Source: Clostridiales bacterium
Lineage (GTDB): Bacteria > Bacillota > Clostridia > Christensenellales > CAG-138
Direction: 5' to 3'
DNA: 64,000 nt
NCBI GenBank assembly: GCA_004557245.1
Contig: SFEL01000010.1
Location: 11,393-75,392 of the forward strand
Below the pieces are notes generated by a model, which saw only the letters and a program-made list of their open reading frames with translations, was not told the DNA's origin and ran no database searches. This document shows positions 24,525-32,513 of this stretch, in pieces. The stretch's first letter is position 1. Every line of letters starts with the position of its first letter. A program made the translations under genes and the position numbers.

Positions 24525-24563
24525 AGCCTGCGCTTGATTGATTTTCAAGCGCGGGCTTATTTA
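24525..24563 (+). terminator. Terminator-like hairpin downstream of the racemase
   Basis: AGCCTGCGCTTGA (24525-24537) pairs with TCAAGCGCGGGCT (24545-24557) with one G-U pair, then TATTTAT. It lies 179 bp after the racemase stop. Confidence 0.7.
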
Positions 24564-24586
24564 TATTGATGTCATAATCCATCGCC

Positions 24587-24733
24587 TCAATTGAAGATAT
24601 CCCGGATTATATATGCGGTACCAATACATTTATATATGCCCGCCGGAGCTCGGTTAATCAAAAGATCGGTAAGCCAGATGACCGACACTTCTGCATCAAG
24701 AATCGTCTTGGATAATTCCTTTTCGCTTGTCAT
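24587..24733 (-). CDS. Possible 48-residue protein or gene remnant, unknown
   Basis: An ATG-initiated frame encoding a protein that begins MTSEKELSKTILDAEVSVIW and ends IIRDIFN. Composition is protein-like (an amphipathic first half, then ITRAP-type and hydrophobic segments), but the AAGGGAAAT upstream is too far away for a good ribosome site. It may be the end of a decayed gene. No family recognised. Confidence 0.25.
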   Translation of the reverse strand: MTSEKELSKTILDAEVSVIWLTDLLINRAPAGIYKCIGTAYIIRDIFN

Positions 24734-24877
24734 GCGGAATTTGCATTTCCCTTAAATATTGTTTGCTTTAACAAACTCACAATAACCGATTTGCGCCAAT
24801 CCTCGGTCTTTTTTCTCCTGCTTGTGCAAGATGTATTGTCGTCATCTAAACAGAGCAAAAAAATTTAGTGACGCTAC

Positions 24878-24906
24878 TTGACTTAACGCACGGCCTGTGC
24901 TATTAT
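24878..24906 (+). promoter_or_regulatory. Promoter of the tRNA pair
   Basis: TTGACT (24878-24883), a 17-bp spacer and TATTAT (24901-24906, within TATTATAAT), ending 16 bp before the first tRNA. Confidence 0.7.
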
Positions 24907-24922
24907 AATCCTTGCGTAACGT

Positions 24923-24998
<76 letters not shown>

Positions 24999-25042
24999 TT
25001 TTCTCCCGTGTCCCATTCGGGATGCGGGCGGCAAAACAATAT

Positions 25043-25119
25043 GGCGGCGTAGCTCAGTTGGCTAGAGCATTCGGTTCATACCCGGAGTGTCATGTGTTCG
25101 AGTCACATCGCCGCTACCA
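25043..25119 (+). tRNA. Elongator tRNA-Met (CAT)
   Basis: 77 nt including encoded CCA. The acceptor GGCGGCG pairs with CGCCGCT, the D-arm AGCTCAGTTGG and T-loop GTTCGAGTC are normal, and the anticodon is CAT. Sequence identity elements look like elongator Met rather than the lysidine-modified Ile2 tRNA, but the latter shares the CAT anticodon. Confidence 0.93.
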
Positions 25120-25148
25120 GAATGGTGCATCAAAAAAATATGCGCCCG

Positions 25149-25180
25149 AAAAGCCCAGACGTTGTCTGGGCTTTTCGTTT
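25149..25180 (+). terminator. Terminator of the tRNA operon
   Basis: AAAAGCCCAGAC (25149-25160) pairs perfectly with GTCTGGGCTTTT (25164-25175). Confidence 0.9.
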
Positions 25181-25384
25181 CCAGAGCGCGTTCGCGGCAC
25201 GAATGGCTTACCGTAGATATCTGAAACTAAAAATACTCGAAATCGCATTAAGAACACCTTTTGCCGCTCAAGTTGGTCTATTATAGCCTTCCGGAGCGGC
25301 TTTTTGCATTCTTTTCCCTGATAATCTCGCCGTTTTCACTTTGTTTTCAATTGAATAGGAAGCTGGGATAGAGACATTTTTTCA

Positions 25385-25413
25385 GAAAAAAAAGGGGCGG
25401 CGCACCGCCGCCC
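25385..25413 (-). terminator. Terminator of the ABC importer operon
   Basis: On the minus strand GGGCGGCG pairs with CGCCGCCC around a 3-nt loop, followed by eight T, 17 bp beyond the ATPase stop. Confidence 0.9.
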
Positions 25414-25429
25414 ACTGTTTTAATGCAGT

Positions 25430-27076
25430 TTACTTTATCTCCAGCCTGCCAGAGGCTATCCGTCTGCCGGATTTGCGGTCGAAGAGCATTATATCGCTGC
25501 CGGTAAAGCTGAACTTGCTCTTTGTACCTATGGCAAAAAGCGAGCTGCCGAAGGCTACGCTGGTAAGCAGGAACTCGCCTGCCCTGATCTTCAGGGTGCA
25601 CTCCATGCCGGTGGGCATTACTCCGTATATCTCGCCGTCTATGCCGCTCTCGCCGGACATGGCGATGAACTCGGGCCTTACGCCCAGCACGAAGTCGCCA
25701 TCCGCTATCTCGGGCTCCTCCGTAAGGGCGTCGTCATTCTCCTCTACCTTTGCGATATGGGGACGGAACGCCTCGTCCTTATTGCTCTTTTCCACGTAGC
25801 CCTTGGCCTTTGCCCGCTCGGCATTGCAGGCGGCTGCCACCTCTGCATCGGCGTCCCGCCTGGCATACCAGGCTGCAAGGTCCAGCTTTTCGTTGGGTAT
25901 GAACCTTGCTTCCGCCCCGCCCAGCATTGTAAGCCGTATATTTTCGCCCTCCTGATCGCCGTGGGCGTTTATAAAGTTTATGGAGGGATTGCCGACGAAG
26001 TCGGCTACAAACAGATTGTCCGGGCTGTTGTATACCCTGAGCGGCGGATCGTACTGCTGCAATACTCCGTTGTTTATGAGGCATATCCTGGTGGCGAGGG
26101 TCATTGCCTCCATCTGGTCATGGGTGACGTATACGAAGGTACTGCCCGTCTCAAGGTGCAGGCGCTGCAATTCATAGCGCATCTCCAAACGCAGCTTTGC
26201 ATCCAGGTTGGAAAGGGGTTCGTCCATAAACAGCACGGAGGGCTCGGGTGCAAGGGTTCTTGCTATTGCCACGCGCTGCTGCTGCCCCCCGGAAAGCTCC
26301 GCCGGGTATCTGTCCATAAACATGCTTATCTTGACTATTCTGGATACCCTGCGCACGGACAGGTCTATCTCTTCCCTGGTGAGCTTGCGCTCCTCCATGA
26401 CGGTCTTGCCGTCCCTGGTGAACTCGCAGTCGGCATTGAGCTCCATGCCCTTGGCCTTTGCAGCGGCCTTCCTGCCATCTACAACGGCAGCCAGCTTGGC
26501 CGTTATGTCGGCAGCGAGCTTCGCAGGATCCTTTGACGACTGAAGGTCATACTTATACAGCTCCTTGGCGGTAAACATGGAGATGGTGTACGCATCTATG
26601 AGCTTTATGTAGGCCTTTTTTTGGTCGAGGGCGCCCTTCTTGTTGCGGCAGTCCTCTATCTGCCTTACTACGTCGGCAGGGTTCCTGAGTATATCGATGA
26701 GCTTTGCTGCGTTGCGGGCCTCAAAGTCCACCTTTGCCATCTCGCCCTTTATGTTGCTCAGGCCGAAGGCTATGTTGTCGTATACGGTCATATTGGGCCA
26801 GAGGGCATAGTTCTGGAACAGGAAGCCCACCTTGCGCTTGTTTGGGGGTATGTTTATGCCGAGATCGCTGTCGAACACCACCGTGTCGCCTATCTCTATG
26901 CGGCCGCTGGTGGGAGTTTCCAAGCCGGCTATCATACGCAAAGTAGTGGTCTTGCCGCAGCCGGAAGGGCCGAGCAGCGTGACGAAGGAGGCATCGTCAA
27001 TGGAAAGGTTCAGGTTTTCCACTGCGTAAAAGCCGCCCCATCTCTTTGTAACGTTTTTCAGTTCAATTTTAGGCAT
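25430..27076 (-). CDS. ABC importer ATPase with a large insertion in the helical domain
   Basis: 548 residues. The MalK/UgpC-type order is present: Walker A GPSGCGKT (36-43), Q-loop Gln88, signature LSGGQ (261-265), Walker B VLFMDE (281-286), H-loop His319, and a C-terminal TOBE/OB region (from about 340). In ordinary MalK-type ATPases about 50 residues separate Q-loop and signature; here there are about 170. The extra stretch (roughly 115-240) is charged, Ala/Lys-rich and mostly helical in character. A further charged insertion lies in the C-terminal domain (about 415-455). It energises the adjacent fused permease. The start overlaps well with a GGAGG site. Confidence 0.88.
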   Translation of the reverse strand: MPKIELKNVTKRWGGFYAVENLNLSIDDASFVTLLGPSGCGKTTTLRMIAGLETPTSGRIEIGDTVVFDSDLGINIPPNKRKVGFLFQNYALWPNMTVYDNIAFGLSNIKGEMAKVDFEARNAAKLIDILRNPADVVRQIEDCRNKKGALDQKKAYIKLIDAYTISMFTAKELYKYDLQSSKDPAKLAADITAKLAAVVDGRKAAAKAKGMELNADCEFTRDGKTVMEERKLTREEIDLSVRRVSRIVKISMFMDRYPAELSGGQQQRVAIARTLAPEPSVLFMDEPLSNLDAKLRLEMRYELQRLHLETGSTFVYVTHDQMEAMTLATRICLINNGVLQQYDPPLRVYNSPDNLFVADFVGNPSINFINAHGDQEGENIRLTMLGGAEARFIPNEKLDLAAWYARRDADAEVAAACNAERAKAKGYVEKSNKDEAFRPHIAKVEENDDALTEEPEIADGDFVLGVRPEFIAMSGESGIDGEIYGVMPTGMECTLKIRAGEFLLTSVAFGSSLFAIGTKSKFSFTGSDIMLFDRKSGRRIASGRLEIK

Positions 27077-27080
27077 TGCC

Positions 27081-28910
27081 TTAACCTCCTATACCTTTAT
27101 CAAGGCTTGCGCCGGTTGCTTTGTTTACCAGCGCATTGCAGATGAGTATGGTCACTATAAGTATGAGATTTATGCCGCTTGAGAAGGCGTAAAGACCCAT
27201 CTCGTCAAAGTAGTCCAGCGTGGTGGAAAGTATGAAGCCCTGCACGCAAAGCAGTATGAACAGCGACAGCTCGCGGAGGCAGGTCATAAAGGGCAGTAAA
27301 TAGCCGCTTATGATGGACGTCTTCTGAATGGGTATGATTATACGGGTCATTCGCTTTGTCCAGGGTATATCCTGAATTATTGCGGCCTCCTCTATCTCGC
27401 CGCTCAGTTGAAGCATGGAGTTAAGGCTGCTTCTGCTGGCAAAAGGTATGTACTTTACCGTACCCACTATGATGAGCAGGGCGTAGGTGTTGAACAGGTT
27501 CACATACTTATTTGAGAACAGTATGAAGAAGGCCACGCCAACCGCTATGGAAGGCATAAGGTATGGCAGAAACGCCACGCTGTTCACGTAGTTCGCCCAC
27601 CTGCTGCGGCGGTTCTTGGATACCGCATAGCCTATCAGCGTGCCTATTGTGCCGGCAGTCAGCGCGCAGCATACGGATACCATTATGGTTCCCTTGTAGG
27701 CATGCCATATCATGTCGTTGTAAAGTATGCCCTGTTGGCCGTACATGCCGTTCTCAGTTATGTTCTCGTTGGTGACCCACCACTTTGTGGTCAGGTTGTC
27801 CGGGTCGCCGGTGTACAGGAAGCTGTAGTCGCCGGGATTTGGCAGGAAGGTCTCAAAGGCGAAGGACACTATGGGGAATATGCTTGTAAAAAAGGTTATT
27901 ATTATAAGTATTATAGCTATGATGTACTTGCCGGATCTGCCCAGGTTGAATTTGGATATCTGGCCGGACTTGCCGGTGACCGTGGTATAGCTCTTTCTGC
28001 TTTTTACGCTTATCTGGTTCAGAAGCAGTATCGCCACGCCGAATATCATCATCAGTATGGCTAAAATGCTGGCCTCGCCCGTGTATTTGGAGTTCAGCGA
28101 CACGTACTTTGTGGAGAGCGTCGCAAGGCCAAGGTAATGCGGCACGGGATAGCTGCCCATTGCGCTGCCGAATACCAGAAGTATGGTGGAGAGTATTGCG
28201 GGCTTTATCATGGGAAGCGTCACACGGAACATGGTCTTCCAGCGGGGGGTGTCGAGTATGGTTGCCGCCTCTTCTAAGTTTGCGTCCATGTTGCGGAATA
28301 TGCCGCCTATGAGTATGTATGCGAAGGGCGCGTAATGCAGGCCCAGCACCACGGCGCTGGGGAAAAGACCCTTGCACCACCATATTGGCATGGTGATATT
28401 GAATACAGAAGCAAGCAGGCCGTTTGATGTGCCCGTTATAAGGTTGCTGTTAAAGAGGTTCTGCCATACTACCGCCAGGGTCCACTGGGGCATTATGTAT
28501 GGGAATATAAATATGGAGCTCAGGTATTTTCTGAATTTCATGTTTGTCCTTGTGATAAGGAAAGCAAACACGCCGCCGAATAGTATTGATATAACGCAGG
28601 ACAGAACTGAAAGCAGCACCGTGTTCAGGAGCGGCGTCCAAAGGTTGGCCTTAGCCAGCCTGCTTGTGAACAGGTCTACATAGTTAATGGTGGAATATCC
28701 GGAGGACATTCCGGTAAGATGCTCGTCTATGGTTCCGGGGTGGATAACGAAGGTATCCCTTACTATTGCCACTATGGGCGCCACCGTGGTTATGGTGAGC
28801 ACTATGCCCATTAGCAGCAGCACGACATTCTGCGGCTTGGAAAAATAGGTCTTGAGCTTATTGAGGCGTATCTGCCACGCTCCGGCCTTCTGTTGCGGGT
28901 TTTGCTGCAT
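27081..28910 (-). CDS. ABC importer permease, fused double-domain type
   Basis: 609 residues with about 12 membrane helices and two copies of the binding-protein-dependent permease fold. Each has an EAA-type loop that contacts the ATPase: EEAATILDTPRWKTMFRVTLP near residue 215 and EEAAIIQDIPWTKRMTRIIIP near 510. This FbpB/SfuB-like fused form serves iron(III), thiamine, phosphonate or similar solutes. It lies 4 bp upstream of the ATPase gene and downstream of the binding protein gene, so the three form one operon. The substrate cannot be read from the sequence. Confidence 0.88.
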   Translation of the reverse strand: MQQNPQQKAGAWQIRLNKLKTYFSKPQNVVLLLMGIVLTITTVAPIVAIVRDTFVIHPGTIDEHLTGMSSGYSTINYVDLFTSRLAKANLWTPLLNTVLLSVLSCVISILFGGVFAFLITRTNMKFRKYLSSIFIFPYIMPQWTLAVVWQNLFNSNLITGTSNGLLASVFNITMPIWWCKGLFPSAVVLGLHYAPFAYILIGGIFRNMDANLEEAATILDTPRWKTMFRVTLPMIKPAILSTILLVFGSAMGSYPVPHYLGLATLSTKYVSLNSKYTGEASILAILMMIFGVAILLLNQISVKSRKSYTTVTGKSGQISKFNLGRSGKYIIAIILIIITFFTSIFPIVSFAFETFLPNPGDYSFLYTGDPDNLTTKWWVTNENITENGMYGQQGILYNDMIWHAYKGTIMVSVCCALTAGTIGTLIGYAVSKNRRSRWANYVNSVAFLPYLMPSIAVGVAFFILFSNKYVNLFNTYALLIIVGTVKYIPFASRSSLNSMLQLSGEIEEAAIIQDIPWTKRMTRIIIPIQKTSIISGYLLPFMTCLRELSLFILLCVQGFILSTTLDYFDEMGLYAFSSGINLILIVTILICNALVNKATGASLDKGIGG

Positions 28911-28983
28911 ATAGTTACCTCCGATGGCGATAAGGGCGTCTTAGATAAGTAAGACGCCCTTGCCGTTTACTCAGTTTACAGTA

Positions 28984-30375
28984 CTAACCTTCGGTGTACT
29001 TGGTCAGCATCTCAATCCAGCTGCCTACGGTGAAGGCTACGGAAGCGCAGTACTCGGGGTCTTCAATGACAAGCTCGCCGTCGTTCTTCCACCAGTCGAA
29101 GCCGCGGTCGTTCTTGCAGTCGAATACGTTTACGCCGTCCTCATAGCCGCCCTGGCTGTGATGATAGGTGGCCTCGACCTCCTCTGCGACCTTGGGGTTG
29201 GAGGAGTAACCGCCCATGTCCTTGCCCCAGGCACTGAAGCCATCGGCGGTGCAGGTCATGTAAGCGATAAAGGCGCAGGCGGTCCAGGGCAGAGGACTGT
29301 TCTCGGTTACAAACAGATAATGGCAGTAGCCGTAGCCGCCGATGCCGGTGTAGTCGTCCTGATAAGCGGCGACGGTGATGTTGTTCTTGGATACGCCGGC
29401 GGATTCCTCAACGGAACGGAGCTTGGAGTATACCAGAAGGCCGAACTGATCGGTTGCGGACTTGGACACCAGGGTGTTGCAGATAGGTCCGTCATCGGTC
29501 TGAGCATTGTAGCTCTCTACCCACAGTTTGATCCAAGCAAGGGCGTATGCGCCGTCAGCGCCGAGGCCCAGGTCGGCCGCATCGGCAGCCATCTCGTCGA
29601 TAACGGGCTTGAAGTAAGCCTGCTTTTCGGCGTCGAGGGCGTCAAAGGCGGCCTTCAGATACGCGGCATAGGTATCCTCGGTGAGCATATAGAGGAAGTT
29701 CTTGCCCACGATTTCGGAATCGATATCCATATAGAGGCCATGCTCGCCTTCGGCTACAAAGTCCCAGCAGTTCTTGTAGGTCTTGCTGCCGGTGTTGTTG
29801 AACATGAATACCTTGTTCAGGGTCTGGAGGGGCAGATAGCCCTCGTACTCGTCGGGGGTGGTGCCGTTGGCGGCAGCCCAGTCAAGGGGTATGAAGGTAT
29901 CCAGGATGCCGGTGCGTACCATCTTGCTCTCGATCTGGTTGCCGTCCTGAATGAGGGTCATGGCATAGGTGCCTACGTCCTTGAGGGAGTCGGCGGTGAG
30001 CTGATCGAAGATCTTGTTGTTCTTGGGCTGCTGCCAGTCGAACTCCATGGTGTAATTGGGGTCGATGGTCTGCAAGTACTCAATGAACAGAGGCAGTGCA
30101 GACTTGCCGCGGCTGGAGTTGCCAACGCCGTAGAAGGTAGCGCCGTTGGATTCTTCTATTGCCTTCTTGGCCAGTTCTTCCAGGGTCATGCCTTCGGCTT
30201 CCTTGATGATCTTCTGGGTAGCGGTAAGCTCAACCTCAGGCTCGGCGGGAGCCGCCGCTTCTTCGGTGCCTTCGGCTTCGGGAGCTTCCTGGGCTGCAGG
30301 TGCCGCAGGGGCAGCGCAGGCAGCAAGGCTAAGCGCCATGCAGAGTACCAGCATGATAGCAATCAATTTTTTCAC
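28984..30375 (-). CDS. ABC importer solute-binding lipoprotein
   Basis: 463 residues. The signal peptide MKKLIAIMLVLCMALSLAAC ends in a lipobox with Cys20, followed by an Ala/Pro/Glu-rich linker to about residue 50, so the mature protein is a membrane-anchored lipoprotein. The rest is an extracellular-solute-binding protein fold with WIKLWVESY and DWAAANGTTPDEYEGYLPLQ-like segments. It feeds the fused permease downstream (gap 73 bp). Ribosome site AGGAGGAAAG. The promoter region faces the HAD gene, and the sensor genes beyond it could control it. Confidence 0.88.
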   Translation of the reverse strand: MKKLIAIMLVLCMALSLAACAAPAAPAAQEAPEAEGTEEAAAPAEPEVELTATQKIIKEAEGMTLEELAKKAIEESNGATFYGVGNSSRGKSALPLFIEYLQTIDPNYTMEFDWQQPKNNKIFDQLTADSLKDVGTYAMTLIQDGNQIESKMVRTGILDTFIPLDWAAANGTTPDEYEGYLPLQTLNKVFMFNNTGSKTYKNCWDFVAEGEHGLYMDIDSEIVGKNFLYMLTEDTYAAYLKAAFDALDAEKQAYFKPVIDEMAADAADLGLGADGAYALAWIKLWVESYNAQTDDGPICNTLVSKSATDQFGLLVYSKLRSVEESAGVSKNNITVAAYQDDYTGIGGYGYCHYLFVTENSPLPWTACAFIAYMTCTADGFSAWGKDMGGYSSNPKVAEEVEATYHHSQGGYEDGVNVFDCKNDRGFDWWKNDGELVIEDPEYCASVAFTVGSWIEMLTKYTEG

Positions 30376-30626
30376 TGTTCTTTCCTCCTGTTGATTTTGA
30401 TGTGTTATGAACCGAGCGGTTTCTTGATATGGCTTGTTGAATAAGATACCGCCTTATGTTTTTATTTTACAGGCATTCTATTCGTTTATTACAGGGGATA
30501 ATCCTGTCATTATTTTCAAAATTCTGATATGTTTTGCTTTAATAGCTATTTTTTGATATACTTTATATTGGATAAGAATAATAACAAAAAATGTAAATTA
30601 TCATTGATGGTAGGATATACATTATT

Positions 30627-31454
30627 ATGAAATGCAGCGATGCAGCATTGTTTTCAGACCTCGACGGAACGCTTTTTAACTGCCGCGGCGAAGTTTCTAT
30701 CAATAACAGGAATGCGATAGATGACTTTATAGCTCAGGGCGGCATGTTCGGCATTGCCACAGGCCGCGCCTCGCAAAACGCCTTGCAGCACCTCCCGGGC
30801 ATAAGCATCAACGCACCATCTATAGTATTCAACGGGGCTGCGGTATACGACTATGTAAATAAGCGCTACATCTTGGCAAACTATCTCGACACCGAATCTG
30901 TCCCCCTTATAAAGGAGCTTGCGGAGTGCGGTAAAAGGCTGGATATACAGCTGTACACCGAATACGGCATATTCTACGTAACGCCGGAGAAACGCTCATA
31001 TAAGCCGTTCGTGGATATACACCGCCCCTGCACCTTCTGTAAGGTTGATGACATAGCGGACAGGCCATGGCTCAAGACGCTTTTTCTGGGTGCGGAGGAG
31101 GATCTCGACTATGCCAGGGAGCTCATAGCAAAACGCGGCCTTGAGGATAAATTCGACATAGTGCCCGGAACAACCGACATACTGCCGGACGCCAAATACA
31201 TAGAGCTTTTGCCCCACGGCACAAACAAGGGCAGCGGAGTGGAAGCCCTGCGCACACTTTCCTTCCTTTCCGGGCGCAGTATAATATGCGTGGGGGACTA
31301 TTGGAACGACCTTGAGATGCTGCAAAGGGCGGACGTGGCATGCGTCCCCCTAAACGGCGCGGAAGAAGTAAAGGCCTTGGCCCATTACATAACCCCGGAC
31401 AATAATCACGACGCAATAGCCTATATAATAGAAAAAATCATACCCGGGCTGTAA
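30627..31454 (+). CDS. Cof-type HAD phosphatase
   Basis: 275 residues. Motif I is F-S-D-L-D-G-T-L-F (Asp11, Asp13), motif II lies in GIATGRAS near 45, and motif IV is V-G-D-Y-W-N-D-L-E-M near 226-235. The cap between them is the Cof/YidA type. Such proteins dephosphorylate sugar phosphates or cofactors in the cytoplasm. It starts the plus-strand unit that continues with the binding protein and two-component genes (gap 24 bp), suggesting a phosphorylated compound as a shared theme, which is only inference. Confidence 0.85.
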   Translation: MKCSDAALFSDLDGTLFNCRGEVSINNRNAIDDFIAQGGMFGIATGRASQNALQHLPGISINAPSIVFNGAAVYDYVNKRYILANYLDTESVPLIKELAECGKRLDIQLYTEYGIFYVTPEKRSYKPFVDIHRPCTFCKVDDIADRPWLKTLFLGAEEDLDYARELIAKRGLEDKFDIVPGTTDILPDAKYIELLPHGTNKGSGVEALRTLSFLSGRSIICVGDYWNDLEMLQRADVACVPLNGAEEVKALAHYITPDNNHDAIAYIIEKIIPGL

Positions 31455-31478
31455 TCCTTTGCAAAGGAGGGTACCGCA

Positions 31479-32513
31479 ATGAAGCGAAACACAAGGGTTG
31501 TATGGATCTTATGCGTGTGCCTTTGGGCGTTGTCCTGCTTAGGCTGCGCCCGGAACGGAAATGCCTTTGCACAGTACGCCCCCGATGAAGCTGACAGGCT
31601 TACCGTATATACCTCCCACAAGCAGGAGGTATACGAGCCCATAATCACTGAATTCGAGAACCGCACCGGGATCTGGGTCACCGTTGAGACGGGCGGCACC
31701 AACGAGCTTCTTGAGCGCATAGCGAGTGAAACCGGATCCCCCGTATGCGACATAATGTTCGGCGGCGGCGTAGACAGCCTGGAATCGTATAAGGGCTACT
31801 TCAGCCCGTATCAAAGCCCCGAAGAGGCGGGCATAGACCCGGCTTTTCTCTCTGAGGATCACATGTGGGCGCCCTTCTCAATCCTTCCCACAGTAATAAT
31901 CTACAATCAAAAGCTGGTTCCCGCCCATACCGTCACAGGCTGGCGGGACCTCATAGACCCCCGCTGGAAGGGCAAGATAGCCTTTGCCGACCCCTCCGCC
32001 TCAGGCTCCAGCTATACCGCCCTCGCCACGCTGTGCCAGATAATACCCAAGGATACCGAGTCGGTGCTGCGGCAGTTTGCAAAAAACCTGGGCGGCAGCC
32101 AGTTCGGTGGCTCCGGCGACGTGGTAAAGGCGGTTGCCGACGGCACCTGCTTTTTAGGAATCACCCTCGAAGAAACGGCCATGAAGCGCATAGCTGAAGG
32201 ATACGACATAAAGCTTCTGTACCCCGCCGAGGGCACCAGCGCCGTACCCGACGGCAGCGCCCTGATAAAAGGCGCGCCACACGAGGACAACGCCAAGCTG
32301 TTTCTCGACTTTGTGCTGAGCCGCGGCGCTCAGGAAAGGCTTGCCCAACAGTTTTACAGGCGGCCCGTGTGCAGCGACATACAGCGGCAGAAGGAGCTTT
32401 CTCCCCTTGAAGACATAGCCCTGATAGACTACAGCGTATCCTGGGCAAGCGAAAACCACGACCATATGCTGGAGCGCTGGTCCGCCCTGATGGAACAGGA
32501 GGCGGGCAGATGA
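31479..32513 (+). CDS. Extracellular solute-binding lipoprotein coupled to a two-component system
   Basis: 344 residues, with an N-terminal hydrophobic signal and a cysteine pair (ALSCLGC, Cys20/Cys23) fitting a lipobox. The body is an AfuA/FutA-like periplasmic-binding fold: LTVYTSHKQEVYEPIITEFE near 42, DPRWKGKIAFADPSASGSSY near 155 and GSALIKGAPHEDNAKLF near 255. Its stop overlaps the kinase start (ATGA), so it is translated with the kinase. The likely role is to bind a ligand outside the cell and present it to the kinase. Confidence 0.85.
   Translation: MKRNTRVVWILCVCLWALSCLGCARNGNAFAQYAPDEADRLTVYTSHKQEVYEPIITEFENRTGIWVTVETGGTNELLERIASETGSPVCDIMFGGGVDSLESYKGYFSPYQSPEEAGIDPAFLSEDHMWAPFSILPTVIIYNQKLVPAHTVTGWRDLIDPRWKGKIAFADPSASGSSYTALATLCQIIPKDTESVLRQFAKNLGGSQFGGSGDVVKAVADGTCFLGITLEETAMKRIAEGYDIKLLYPAEGTSAVPDGSALIKGAPHEDNAKLFLDFVLSRGAQERLAQQFYRRPVCSDIQRQKELSPLEDIALIDYSVSWASENHDHMLERWSALMEQEAGR

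Larger units (their letters stand above)
24347..24922. other. 576-bp intergenic region before the tRNA genes
   Basis: It contains a terminator (24525-24563), a possible 48-codon minus-strand ORF (24587-24733), the second copy of a repeat related to 23473-23522, and the tRNA promoter. The segment 24365-24500 shows no recognisable gene. Confidence 0.5.
25120..25429. other. Intergenic region after the tRNAs, with terminators only
   Basis: 310 bp with three hairpins: a strong one at 25149-25175, a longer-looped one at 25263-25305 (GCCGCTC/GAGCGGC plus TTTTT), and the minus-strand terminator of the ABC operon. No gene is seen. Confidence 0.6.

Noticed and set aside
24350..24548. A 70-codon minus-strand frame after the racemase gene
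   Set aside because: It begins inside a terminator hairpin, lacks a ribosome site and has no recognised motif.
25022..25286. Small frames overlapping the second tRNA and its terminator
   Set aside because: The segment is explained by the tRNA and the hairpins.
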